This document shows positions 9,533-18,465 of a stretch of 35,107 bases of DNA, piece by piece. The notes beneath the pieces are model-generated. The model saw only the letters and a list, made by a program, of their open reading frames with translations. It was not told the DNA's origin and did no database searches. Origin of the DNA: Eubacteriales Family XIII. Incertae Sedis bacterium (GTDB taxonomy: Bacteria; Bacillota; Clostridia; Peptostreptococcales; Anaerovoracaceae); the NCBI GenBank assembly GCA_031276135.1, contig JAISNR010000031.1, positions 1 to 35,107 of the forward strand. Direction: 5' to 3'. Numbering within the stretch: position 1 is the stretch's first letter; each line of letters begins with the position of its first letter. The position numbers were made by a program, and so were the translations under genes.

Positions 9533-10570
9533 ATGCTGTTCAACAAGGACATAGGGATAGATCTTGGCACCGCCAACACGCTGATCTTCATAAAGGGAAA
9601 GGGCATCGTGGTCAACCAGCCCTCTGTGATCGCCGTCGATACGGGCATGCGCAGGATTTTGGCCGTGGGGCGCGAGGCGAAAGACATGATCGGAAAGACG
9701 CCCGAACACATCCGGGTCGTGCGGCCCCTGCAGGACGGCGTCATCTCGGACTTTGAGATGACGGCGAACATGTTGCGCGTATTCCTGAAGGGAATACTGG
9801 ACGGCGCGGGGCTTTTGACGCGCATACGCATCGTGGTCGGCGTGCCCTCCGGCGTCACGGAGGTGGAGAAGCGCGCCGTGGAAGAGGTCATCCGGCAGAT
9901 GGGCGCACGCGACGTGTTCATACTCGACGAGCCCATGGCCGCCGCGATCGGCTGCGGTCTGCCGGTGGACGACCCCACGGGCTGCATGATTGCCGACATA
10001 GGCGGCGGCACCTCCGACATCGCCGTGATCGCCCTTGGCGGCATCGTCACGAGCACCTCCCTGCGGCACGCGGGCGACAAGCTGAACGAGGCCATCGTCG
10101 CGTACATGCGGCGCTCCTACGACCTGCTCATCGGCGACAGGACGGCGGAGGAACTGAAGATCGCGATCGGTTGCGCCTACATCGACGACGGCGCGGACGA
10201 GGAGGAAAAATTGCTCTACCTCGACGCCAAAGGGCGCGACATCATCACGGGGCTTCCGAAAGTCATCAAGGTATCGTCCAAGGAGATACACGAGGCGCTC
10301 GAGGAACCCATCGGCGTGATCATAGACGGCGTCAAAAACACCTTGGAGCATACGCCGCCCGAGCTCGCGGCCGACATCGTGAGTCACGGCATGGTCCTCT
10401 CCGGCGGGGGCGGCCTGATCCGCGGGCTGGACAAGCTGATCACGCGGCATACGGGTCTGCAGGTGTACATCGCCGAAAACGCGCTCGAAGCCGTCGCCGA
10501 GGGCACGGGCAAGAGCTTGAAAAACATAGAAAAATTAGAACGATATTCAAGTAAGAAGCTGGCACGATAA
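9533..10570 (+). CDS. mreB: rod shape-determining protein MreB
   Basis: DIGIDLGTANTLIFIKGKGIVVNQPSVIA, DIGGGTSDIAVIALGGIV, LSGGGGLIRGLD. Confidence 0.97.
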   Translation: MLFNKDIGIDLGTANTLIFIKGKGIVVNQPSVIAVDTGMRRILAVGREAKDMIGKTPEHIRVVRPLQDGVISDFEMTANMLRVFLKGILDGAGLLTRIRIVVGVPSGVTEVEKRAVEEVIRQMGARDVFILDEPMAAAIGCGLPVDDPTGCMIADIGGGTSDIAVIALGGIVTSTSLRHAGDKLNEAIVAYMRRSYDLLIGDRTAEELKIAIGCAYIDDGADEEEKLLYLDAKGRDIITGLPKVIKVSSKEIHEALEEPIGVIIDGVKNTLEHTPPELAADIVSHGMVLSGGGGLIRGLDKLITRHTGLQVYIAENALEAVAEGTGKSLKNIEKLERYSSKKLAR

Positions 10571-10594
10571 CGCCCCTCGCACGGCCGGATCGCC

Positions 10595-10619
10595 TTTTCG
10601 CGCCGGCCCGGCGCGAAAA
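10595..10619. repeat. 12-bp perfect inverted repeat between mreB and mreC
   Basis: TTTTCGCGCCGG-C-CCGGCGCGAAAA. Confidence 0.9.
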
Positions 10620-10666
10620 ACCGCGTGCCACGGGCGACAGGATCCCGGAAAGACAGCAAAGCGACC

Positions 10667-11488
10667 ATGAAATGGATACGGAAGCACACCGGAGCAAGCA
10701 CGATTATCGCGGTTTTCGTCGCCCTGTTCATATTGGTTCTGGTTTCATACCGGACCTTCGGAGAGAGCAACCCTCTGGGCAGGTCCGCAGGCCGCGCGCT
10801 CGACGTGATACAGGCGCCGTTTGCGCGGGTTGCGCGCTTTTTGGACGAGCGTTTTTCCGTTTACCTGCGTTCGGAGGAACTCGTCCGGGAAAACGAGCGG
10901 CTCAGGACGCGCGTTGCGGAGCTCGAGCGCGAGCTGAACGAATCGCGGCTTTCGGGCGCGGACCTCGCCGATCTCGAAATGCTCTCCGAGGCGCTGAATT
11001 ACGCCGATCTCGAGGATGCCTACGACCTCGTCACCGCAGATGTGGTCGGCCTCGACAATTCGAGCGGCTTCAACATCTTTACGATCAACGTCGGCTCGGA
11101 GGACGGCGTTTCGGTCGATTCCGTCGTGATCGACGGCGACGGACTGATCGGGCGCGTAATGGCGGTCAGCGAGAACGCGGCCAAGGTGATTTCGATCATA
11201 GACGAAACCAACAAGGTGGGCTTTCAGGTGTTTCGAAATCTCGAATGGCTCGGCATGCTGAACGGCGACGGCAACGGCAAACTCACGGGCTACATGCTGG
11301 ACGAAACCGCTGCGGTGCGGGAAGGCGACCGCCTCGTCACCTCCGCGATCGGCGGCTTCTATCCCCCCGGCATCACGATCGGCAAGGTGACGAGCGTCGA
11401 GTGGAACCACGATTCGCCGCTGAAAACAGTGCACGTGGAGCCTGCGGTGTATTTCAAGAGCATTCGAAAGGTGACGGTGCTTTCATGA
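10667..11488 (+). CDS. mreC: rod shape-determining protein MreC
   Basis: N-terminal TM, coiled coil, beta domain (DGDGLIGRVMAVSENAAKVISIID...); position after mreB. Upstream in-frame start at 10625 is possible. Confidence 0.93.
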   Translation: MKWIRKHTGASTIIAVFVALFILVLVSYRTFGESNPLGRSAGRALDVIQAPFARVARFLDERFSVYLRSEELVRENERLRTRVAELERELNESRLSGADLADLEMLSEALNYADLEDAYDLVTADVVGLDNSSGFNIFTINVGSEDGVSVDSVVIDGDGLIGRVMAVSENAAKVISIIDETNKVGFQVFRNLEWLGMLNGDGNGKLTGYMLDETAAVREGDRLVTSAIGGFYPPGITIGKVTSVEWNHDSPLKTVHVEPAVYFKSIRKVTVLS

Positions 11489-12018
11489 AAACGCGCTACG
11501 CGATCCCTTTGTTCCTCGGGGCTTTCATCGTGCAGACCACCATGCTGCGCTACATCGCGATATGCGATGTTTCGCCGAACATCCTGCTCTGCCTCGTGAT
11601 CGTATTCGCCTTCCTGTACGACGAGCCCTTCGGCGTCGTGTTCGGCGTGATCTTCGGCATCCTGTGGGATGCGGAGTTCGGCCTGTACGTCGGCGTTTCC
11701 GCCGTATCGCAGATGTCGGCGGCGCTTTTGGTCATGCGCATCAAGCGCTACCTGAACCATGAGCTCCTGTTGCCCGCCTTGGCGGCCGGGCTCGCGGGCG
11801 TGTTTGTGAACAACGCCGTTTATTGGAGCATCTACAAGCTGGCGGGGATACCGCACACGCTGCTTTACATACTCGGGATGCAGCCGGTTCTGTTCGCCTA
11901 CAATCTGCCGGTCGTGATGCTCTTTCACCTGCTGTTGCGGCGCGGCGTCATCCGGCACAGAAAGGATCGCGAATACAAAGGGGGCTTCCATGAAGCCAAG
12001 GGTTTTATAATGCGATGA
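11485..12018 (+). CDS. mreD: rod shape-determining protein MreD
   Basis: Hydrophobic multi-TM protein MKTRYAIPLFLGAFIVQTTMLRYIAICDVSPNILLCLVIVFAFLYDEPFGVVFGVIFGILWDAEFG; between mreC and PBP2. Confidence 0.88.
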   Translation: MKTRYAIPLFLGAFIVQTTMLRYIAICDVSPNILLCLVIVFAFLYDEPFGVVFGVIFGILWDAEFGLYVGVSAVSQMSAALLVMRIKRYLNHELLLPALAAGLAGVFVNNAVYWSIYKLAGIPHTLLYILGMQPVLFAYNLPVVMLFHLLLRRGVIRHRKDREYKGGFHEAKGFIMR

Positions 12019-14768
12019 AGTGGATCAAACCGCGCGACAATCAGATCATGCTGCTCATCGCCGTCTTGATGGCCGCGCTCGTCCTGCGCCTGTTCGTGCT
12101 GACCGTGCTGCAGCATGACGAATGGACGGTCGCGGCCGACGACAACGACATGCGGAGCATCTACACGGTCGCGCCGCGCGGGGAGATATACGACCGCTAC
12201 GGCCGGATCCTGGCGGGGAATCTGCCGAGTTTCACGGTGCAGTTCAGCAGGGGCAATATGCGGGACGCGGAGCTGAATTCCGTGGCCGCACGCCTGATCG
12301 GGATATTGGAGAAGAACGGGGAGGAATACATCGACAACTTCCCCATCGTGTACGAAAACGGCGATTTCGAGTACAGGTACCGGATCGAGACAGAGGAATG
12401 GCTGCTGTCGCAGGGCATGCCGGCGGATTTTTCGGCGGAGCAGGCCTTCGACGAGATTCGCCGCAGGAACAACATCGACGAGGATCTGGACCCCTACGAA
12501 GCGCAGGCCGACATGCAGAAGCTCGGCGTGACGCCGCCCATATCCGTCGTGCGCATGAGCTATACAAAGGACATGGACAAGGCGGCCTTCCTCGAACGCT
12601 ACGGCCTCGAAACGAGCATCTCCGCGCGCGACGCCTTCCGCGCGATCCGCGACTATTTCGAGATAGACGAAACCATCCCGGACGCCGAGGCGCGCAAGCT
12701 GATCGTCCTGCGCAACGAGCTGAAGCTGCTCGGCTATCGGCAGTACGTGCCGGCCAACATCGCGACGAACGTCACGGACAACACGGTCATGCAGATCGAG
12801 GAGATGGGCAACGGCCTCAAGGGCGTCAGCGTCGTGACGGAAACGATCCGCTACTATCCGAACGGCAGCACGGCAAGCCATGTATTGGGATATATGGGGA
12901 AAATATCCGAATCCCTGAAGGCGCGCTACGTGGATGAGCTGGGTTACAGGCCCACGGACATGATCGGTCTCGACGGCGTGGAGAAGAGCCTCGAAAGCAC
13001 GCTGAAGGGCAAGGACGGCATCAAGGAGGTACAGGTCAATTCCCACGGTGAGCTGAAGAAGGTGATCAGTGAGCAGGTGGCGGAGAAGGGCAAGGACGTG
13101 TACCTGACCATAGACCTTTCGCTGCAGCAGTCCTGCGAAGAGATTCTCGAAAAAGGGCTTTCGCGCCTGCAAAACGGCGGAACCTTCGAGAGCAAATGGG
13201 GCAGCTACAAATACCGGGAGGCGCAGCCCAACGCGAACGTCGGCTCGATCGTCGTGCTCGACGTAAAGACCGCGGAACCGCTTGCCATCGCCAATGCGCC
13301 GAGCTTCGATCCGAACCTGTTCGCGACGGGCATCGGCAACGAAGATTGGAACGCGCTGCAGAGCCGGAACGCGCGCGATCTGCTCGCGCCCCTGCCGCTC
13401 TACAACGTGGCGGCGCGAACCGCCGTGCAGCCCGGTTCCACGTTCAAGCCCATAACGGCCATCGCGGCCCTCGAATCGGGCCTCGATCCGGACCTGCGGC
13501 TCTACGACGGCGGTTTCGTGACGGTCGGGAACAGGCCGTACAAATGCCTCCAGTACAGCACGAACGGCGGCAGCCACGGACGCGTGAACCTCTGCGAGGC
13601 GCTCGAGGTGTCCTGCAACTACTATTTCTTCGACATCGCGACGGGCATGGATTTCTACAGGAACAAGCCGCTTTCCTATCGCGGAAACATAGACATCGAC
13701 AAGATCACCTCCTATGCCGAGCAGTTCGGCCTCGGGCAGTACACGGGCATAGAACTTTCCGAAACCGCCGCCGGCGTGCCGAACGCCGCGACGAAGATGT
13801 CGATGACGAAGGCCCTGCTCACGCGGCATCTGTACGACAACGCGGAGGAGTATTTCACGCGGGAATTTCTGAACGACGCCGCACTGTTGGGCGGCAGCAT
13901 AGAGGAAATCGTAAGCTGGGCGGAGGAGAACCCGAAGCGTTCGGAGATTCTCGCGCGCATGCAGGATATGGGCATCAGGGAGGAGCAGATCAGCCGCGTC
14001 GCGGACACCTGCAAATCCACCTATTTCAACTTCGCCCAATGGACGACGGGCGATGAGTTGAACATCTCGATCGGACAGGGCGAAAACGCCTACACGCCCC
14101 TGCAGGTCGCGAATTACATCGCGACCATAGGCAACGGCGGGGTCAGGAACGAGGTCAGCCTCGTGCGCGCGGTCGAGGGCGAGGGGATACGGGAGAAGGA
14201 ACCCGGCGTCAAGGTGGAGCTCAAAGACGACGTCTTTTTGGAATACGTGATCGACGGCATGAAACGCGTCGTAAGCGGCTCGCGCGGCAGTCTGCGCAGT
14301 CAGTTCGCCGGCTTCCCCGTTGCCGTCGCCGCCAAGACGGGAACCGCGCAGAAGAGCGGCTATATTCAGCCTCCGGACGAGGTGGAATACATCAAGGAGC
14401 ATCTGAAGGGCATCGACGCCGGCTTGGAATGGGAGAGCGTCGAGGCCGAAATGAACAGGCTCATGGCGCAGCTGCCCGACATCTACACATCCAAGAACAA
14501 GGCGGTGCGCAGGGCCGTCGTCAACCTGAGCGGCTACAGCGCCGCGATGGCGGAGGAGCGCATGGACTCCTTCAAGGACAGCTACAGACCCTTTTCGTGG
14601 ATCGTGGCGCTGGCGCCGGCGGAGGATCCGCACATCGCGGTCGCGGTGCTCGTGTTTCAGGGCAACAGCTCGCTGAACGCCGCGCCCATGGCGAAGGAGG
14701 TCATCGCGCAGTACATGGAACTCGAAAAGCAGTATCGGGATTACAGCCTCGATACGGCAATTGACTAG
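12015..14768 (+). CDS. penicillin-binding protein 2 (elongasome transpeptidase), 917 aa
   Basis: PGSTFKP (SxxK), SCN motif (EVSCNYYFF), KTGTAQ; N-terminal TM and dimerisation region; follows mreD. Confidence 0.93.
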   Translation: MKWIKPRDNQIMLLIAVLMAALVLRLFVLTVLQHDEWTVAADDNDMRSIYTVAPRGEIYDRYGRILAGNLPSFTVQFSRGNMRDAELNSVAARLIGILEKNGEEYIDNFPIVYENGDFEYRYRIETEEWLLSQGMPADFSAEQAFDEIRRRNNIDEDLDPYEAQADMQKLGVTPPISVVRMSYTKDMDKAAFLERYGLETSISARDAFRAIRDYFEIDETIPDAEARKLIVLRNELKLLGYRQYVPANIATNVTDNTVMQIEEMGNGLKGVSVVTETIRYYPNGSTASHVLGYMGKISESLKARYVDELGYRPTDMIGLDGVEKSLESTLKGKDGIKEVQVNSHGELKKVISEQVAEKGKDVYLTIDLSLQQSCEEILEKGLSRLQNGGTFESKWGSYKYREAQPNANVGSIVVLDVKTAEPLAIANAPSFDPNLFATGIGNEDWNALQSRNARDLLAPLPLYNVAARTAVQPGSTFKPITAIAALESGLDPDLRLYDGGFVTVGNRPYKCLQYSTNGGSHGRVNLCEALEVSCNYYFFDIATGMDFYRNKPLSYRGNIDIDKITSYAEQFGLGQYTGIELSETAAGVPNAATKMSMTKALLTRHLYDNAEEYFTREFLNDAALLGGSIEEIVSWAEENPKRSEILARMQDMGIREEQISRVADTCKSTYFNFAQWTTGDELNISIGQGENAYTPLQVANYIATIGNGGVRNEVSLVRAVEGEGIREKEPGVKVELKDDVFLEYVIDGMKRVVSGSRGSLRSQFAGFPVAVAAKTGTAQKSGYIQPPDEVEYIKEHLKGIDAGLEWESVEAEMNRLMAQLPDIYTSKNKAVRRAVVNLSGYSAAMAEERMDSFKDSYRPFSWIVALAPAEDPHIAVAVLVFQGNSSLNAAPMAKEVIAQYMELEKQYRDYSLDTAID

Positions 14769-14779
14769 GGGAAACAGAA

Positions 14780-15502
14780 TTGGGTAAAATCATCCTGTCC
14801 GCATCCGGAAAAGGCGGCGTCGGCAAGTCCGTGTTCACCGTGAACCTCGGCGCCACCCTCGCGGATCGGGGCGTGAAGGTCGTCATGATCGACATGAATC
14901 TCGGTTTGCGAAATATGGACATATATCTGGGCCTTGAAAACAAGGTGATCTTCGACGTGGCGGACGTCCTGAGCGGCCTGTGCGGATATCGGCGGGCCAT
15001 GTTGCGCGACAAGCGTTTCCCCTGTCTGCACATGATTCCTGCGACGCAGGACAGGAGCAAGTTCGCGTTCGACGAGGCGGTTGTGGCGAATTTTTATGCA
15101 GGACTGCGAGAGAGCTATGATTACGTGCTCGTGGACGGGCCCGCGGGCGTGGGCCGGGACGTTTCGCTGGCGGCCGCGGGCTGCGATGTCGCCGCGATCA
15201 TAACGACCTTGGAGTATGTTTCGCTGCGCGACGCGGATATGGCGGATCGCGTCCTTTCGAAGGCGGGCGTGGCGCGGCGCGCCTGCGTGCTGAACAAGGT
15301 GAACCGCGAGCTGATACGAAGCGGCCTGTTTCCCAGCTTCGAGGATGTGTCCGCGCGCGTGCGGCCGCCGCTCATAGGCATTATCCAGTACGATGAGAAC
15401 ATCAACATCGCCGCCAACTGCGGCGTTCCGGTCGTCCGGCAGAGGGGCAGCTACATCGAAGAGAATTTCAACCGCATAGCGGACAGGCTGCTCGGCCTTT
15501 GA
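14780..15502 (+). CDS. minD: MinD-like septum-site ParA-family ATPase, apparently without C-terminal membrane-targeting helix
   Basis: Deviant Walker A GKGGVGKSV, MIDMNLGLRNMDIYLGLENKVIFDVADVLSG, DYVLVDGPAGV; ends at NFNRIADRLLGL; TTG start. Confidence 0.85.
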   Translation: MGKIILSASGKGGVGKSVFTVNLGATLADRGVKVVMIDMNLGLRNMDIYLGLENKVIFDVADVLSGLCGYRRAMLRDKRFPCLHMIPATQDRSKFAFDEAVVANFYAGLRESYDYVLVDGPAGVGRDVSLAAAGCDVAAIITTLEYVSLRDADMADRVLSKAGVARRACVLNKVNRELIRSGLFPSFEDVSARVRPPLIGIIQYDENINIAANCGVPVVRQRGSYIEENFNRIADRLLGL

Positions 15503-15521
15503 CGCGCGTTCCTCCGGCGTT

Positions 15522-16673
15522 TCAGAAATTGATCGTCTTGTTCCTTATGCCCACGTTCAAAACCAGACCGATCGCGAGCATATTGGCCGCGACCGCCGTG
15601 CCGCCCGCGCTGACGAAGGGCAGGGGTATGCCGGTCACGGGCATGAGTCCCATGTTCATGCCGATGTTTTCGAATATCTGAAAGGCGAACATCGCCACGA
15701 TGCCGATCGCGATCAGGGAGCCGTACAGGTCCTTGGCTTTGCCGCTGATGCGCCAAAGGCGCAGCAGGAAAACGAGATAGACGAATATGAGCGCGCAGCC
15801 GCCGATGAAACCGAGCTCCTCCACCATGACCGCGAAGATGAAATCGGATTCCTGCACGGGGATGAAGTTCAGCTCCTTTTGCGTGCCGGAGAAGAGACCC
15901 TTGCCGAACAGTCCGCCCGAGCCGATGGCAACCTTTGCCTGGTGGACCTGCCAGGTCGTCCGTATGCTCAGGTTTTCCGGGTGCAGGAAGCCTTCGATTC
16001 GTTCCTTCTGATAGCCCTTCATGAAGCGGTAGATCACGGGGAGCACGATGAGAAAGGCTGCGGCGAAGCGGCCGAACAGCTTGCCGTCTATGCCCGCGTA
16101 GAACACCATGCCCACGCACATGACGGCGAGAACGAGCCCGGAGCCGAAGTCCTGCTTCATGATGAGCGCGAGAAAGGGCGCCGCGTACAGCGCGGAGAAG
16201 AACACGCCCTTGATCGAGGCCAGCGAGTCGCGTATGCCGGCAAGGAAGTGCGCGAAGATCGGCACGAACAGGATCCGCACGAGCTCCGAGGGCTGCATTG
16301 TCGTTATGCCGAGGTCGATCCACGCGAGGGATCCCGTGCCCATGTCCGTTCCGAGCGGCGTGTAGACGCTGAGCTGGAAGAGCAGCGCGCAGATGTAGAT
16401 CGGTTTCTCGTAGCGCGCGAATATCCGGTAGTCGATCAGCAGGATCACGGCTATGGCGGCATAGCCGATCAAATACGAAGCCGCCTGTACCACGATGCTG
16501 CGATTCAACAGGTTTTCGCCGTCGTAGGTGATGCTCGCGATCATGACGATGCTGACGAGCGCGAACAGAAGCGGCAACGCGAGCAACATCCGATCTATCC
16601 GCTTTAGCAAATTCAAAAAATATCCCAATTTTCCCACATTCCCCTTTTTATTGAAATATGTATTGCCGCGCAC
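15522..16673 (-). CDS. rodA: RodA (FtsW/RodA/SpoVE SEDS glycosyltransferase)
   Basis: Multi-TM; TMQPSELVRI, GKGLFSGTQKELNFIPVQESDFIFAVMVEELGFIGG, MGLMPVTGIPLPFVSAGGTA. Start uncertain: GTG 16673 or GTG 16637. Confidence 0.94.
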   Translation of the reverse strand: MRGNTYFNKKGNVGKLGYFLNLLKRIDRMLLALPLLFALVSIVMIASITYDGENLLNRSIVVQAASYLIGYAAIAVILLIDYRIFARYEKPIYICALLFQLSVYTPLGTDMGTGSLAWIDLGITTMQPSELVRILFVPIFAHFLAGIRDSLASIKGVFFSALYAAPFLALIMKQDFGSGLVLAVMCVGMVFYAGIDGKLFGRFAAAFLIVLPVIYRFMKGYQKERIEGFLHPENLSIRTTWQVHQAKVAIGSGGLFGKGLFSGTQKELNFIPVQESDFIFAVMVEELGFIGGCALIFVYLVFLLRLWRISGKAKDLYGSLIAIGIVAMFAFQIFENIGMNMGLMPVTGIPLPFVSAGGTAVAANMLAIGLVLNVGIRNKTINF

Positions 16674-16686
16674 ATTTCTGTTTTAC

Positions 16687-16716
16687 TTGACAATACCAAT
16701 TTATAAATATTATAAT
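16687..16716 (+). promoter_or_regulatory. sigma-70-type promoter for rny
   Basis: TTGACA (16687-16692), 18-nt spacer, TATAAT (16711-16716). Confidence 0.8.
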
Positions 16717-16738
16717 ATAAGTTGTGTGGTTTTATCAA
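16709..16738 (-). promoter_or_regulatory. sigma-70-type promoter for rodA, overlapping the rny -10
   Basis: Minus strand TTGATA (16738-16733), 18-nt spacer, TATAAT (16714-16709). Confidence 0.65.
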
Positions 16739-16830
16739 TAATTAATTATAAAGTTACTTGTGCGGGAGCAGGATTGGGAAAGGCATACGGGTGTCCGTTG
16801 ACCGGTAACGAACTCGGGAGGTGATGCGTT

Positions 16831-18372
16831 ATAGAAATACTGATCAGCTGTATTGTCGGAGTGGTTGCCGTGGTCATTGGGCTGTTTATCGGATACATGA
16901 TCAGAAAATCGGTGGCAGAGAAGGTAACCGGAAGTGCCGAACAGACCGCGAAGAATATCATATTGGACGCGGAAAACAGATCGGAAGCCATCAAGAAGGA
17001 ATTGGTCGTGGAGGCCCGCGAAGAGGTTCACCGGCTGAAGAGTGAGGCGGAACGGGAAATCAAGGAAAGACGGGCCGAAATTCAACGGGCGGAGAAACGC
17101 ATCATCCAAAAGGAAGAATCCATCGACAAAAAAACGGAGAATTTGGAGCGAAAGGAAGAGAACTTCCAAAACAGAGAACAAAATCTGATCAACAAGGAAA
17201 GCGAGCTGAACGCGCAGCTCGAAAAGCAGGTTGCGGAGCTCGAGAGGATATCGGGCTATACCGCGGAGGAAGCGAAGCAGCTGCTGTTATCGAATTTGGA
17301 AAAGGAGATCCGGGTCGAGGCTTCGATCCTGATCAAGGATATAGAGACGAAAGCCAGGGAAGAGGGGGAAAAGAAGGCCAAGGAGATCATCAGCGGCGCC
17401 ATACAGCGATGCGCGGCGGACCACGTCGCCGAGAGCACGGTTTCCGTTGTGCCTCTTCCGAATGACGAGATGAAGGGGAGAATCATCGGCCGCGAAGGGC
17501 GTAACATCAGGGCCATCGAAACGCTCACGGGCGTGGATCTGATCATCGACGACACGCCCGAAGCGGTCATACTGTCGGGTTTCGATCCCGTGAAGCGGGA
17601 GATCGCGCGGATGTCGCTCGAAAAGCTGATCGTGGACGGGCGCATACACCCCGCCCGCATAGAGGAGATGGTCGAGAAGTCCGAGCGGGAGATCGCAAAC
17701 GTGATCAAGGAAGAGGGCGAGCAGGCGACCTTCGACGTCGGCGTGCACAACCTGCATCCCGAGCTCGTGAAGCTTCTCGGGCGGCTGAAGTACAGGACCA
17801 GCTACGGCCAAAACGTGCTGAAGCATTCCATCGAGGTGGCGCATCTCGCGGGCCTGATGGCGGGAGAACTCGGCCTCGACACGAAGGTGGCGAAGCGCGC
17901 CGGCCTGCTGCACGACATAGGCAAGGCGCTGGACCACGAGGTTGAGGGCACGCACGTCGATATCGGCATCGACATACTGCGCAAGTACAAGGAATCGGAA
18001 ACCATCATCAACGGCATGGCCGCGCACCACGGCGACTACGAGCCGAAGAGCCTCGAAGCCGTGCTGATCACGGCGGCGGACGCGCTTTCCGCGGCAAGGC
18101 CCGGCGCGCGGCGCGAGATGCTCGAAACCTACATCAAGCGCCTGCAAAAGCTTGAAGAGCTCGCAAACTTGACGAAGGGCGTGGAGCATTCCTACGCGAT
18201 TCAGGCGGGGCGCGAGATACGCGTCATCGCGAAGCCGGACGAGGTCAGCGACGACGAAATCGCGTTTCTCGCCCGCGAGATCAGCAAGAGGATCGAGAGC
18301 GAGCTCGAATATCCGGGGCAGATCAAGGTCAACGTCATTCGCGAAACGAGGGCCGTGGATTACGCCAAGTAA
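16831..18372 (+). CDS. rny: ribonuclease Y
   Basis: N-terminal TM plus long coiled coil, KH ([45 protein letters not shown]), HD domain ([10 protein letters not shown]...[12 protein letters not shown]). First in-frame conventional start is GTG 16861; strong SD ggaggtgat points to ATA 16831. Confidence 0.93.
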   Translation: MEILISCIVGVVAVVIGLFIGYMIRKSVAEKVTGSAEQTAKNIILDAENRSEAIKKELVVEAREEVHRLKSEAEREIKERRAEIQRAEKRIIQKEESIDKKTENLERKEENFQNREQNLINKESELNAQLEKQVAELERISGYTAEEAKQLLLSNLEKEIRVEASILIKDIETKAREEGEKKAKEIISGAIQRCAADHVAESTVSVVPLPNDEMKGRIIGREGRNIRAIETLTGVDLIIDDTPEAVILSGFDPVKREIARMSLEKLIVDGRIHPARIEEMVEKSEREIANVIKEEGEQATFDVGVHNLHPELVKLLGRLKYRTSYGQNVLKHSIEVAHLAGLMAGELGLDTKVAKRAGLLHDIGKALDHEVEGTHVDIGIDILRKYKESETIINGMAAHHGDYEPKSLEAVLITAADALSAARPGARREMLETYIKRLQKLEELANLTKGVEHSYAIQAGREIRVIAKPDEVSDDEIAFLAREISKRIESELEYPGQIKVNVIRETRAVDYAK

Positions 18373-18409
18373 CGGGCGGGCGCCCGTAGGACGGGCGGTG
18401 TGATTTCGG

Positions 18410-18448
18410 CAGGGTATGCACGAGCTTTGGGCATACCCTGTATTTTTT
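18410..18448 (+). terminator. Rho-independent terminator downstream of rny
   Basis: Perfect 10-bp stem CAGGGTATGC/GCATACCCTG, 11-nt loop, then tatttttt. Confidence 0.9.
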
Positions 18449-18465
18449 AGGAAAAAATATTAAAA

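Noticed and set aside
8639-10450. 603-aa minus-strand ORF across radC-mreB
   Set aside because: Shadow ORF opposite two canonical genes.
11925-14633. 902-aa minus-strand ORF antisense to PBP2
   Set aside because: Shadow ORF from high GC3; low-complexity Arg/His/Val/Ala/Asp-rich translation with no recognisable motifs, and the opposite strand encodes a clear PBP.
16723-16830. Riboswitch in the ~108-nt rny leader
   Set aside because: Only a small near-palindrome (CGTTGACCGGTAACG) seen; no recognisable aptamer class.
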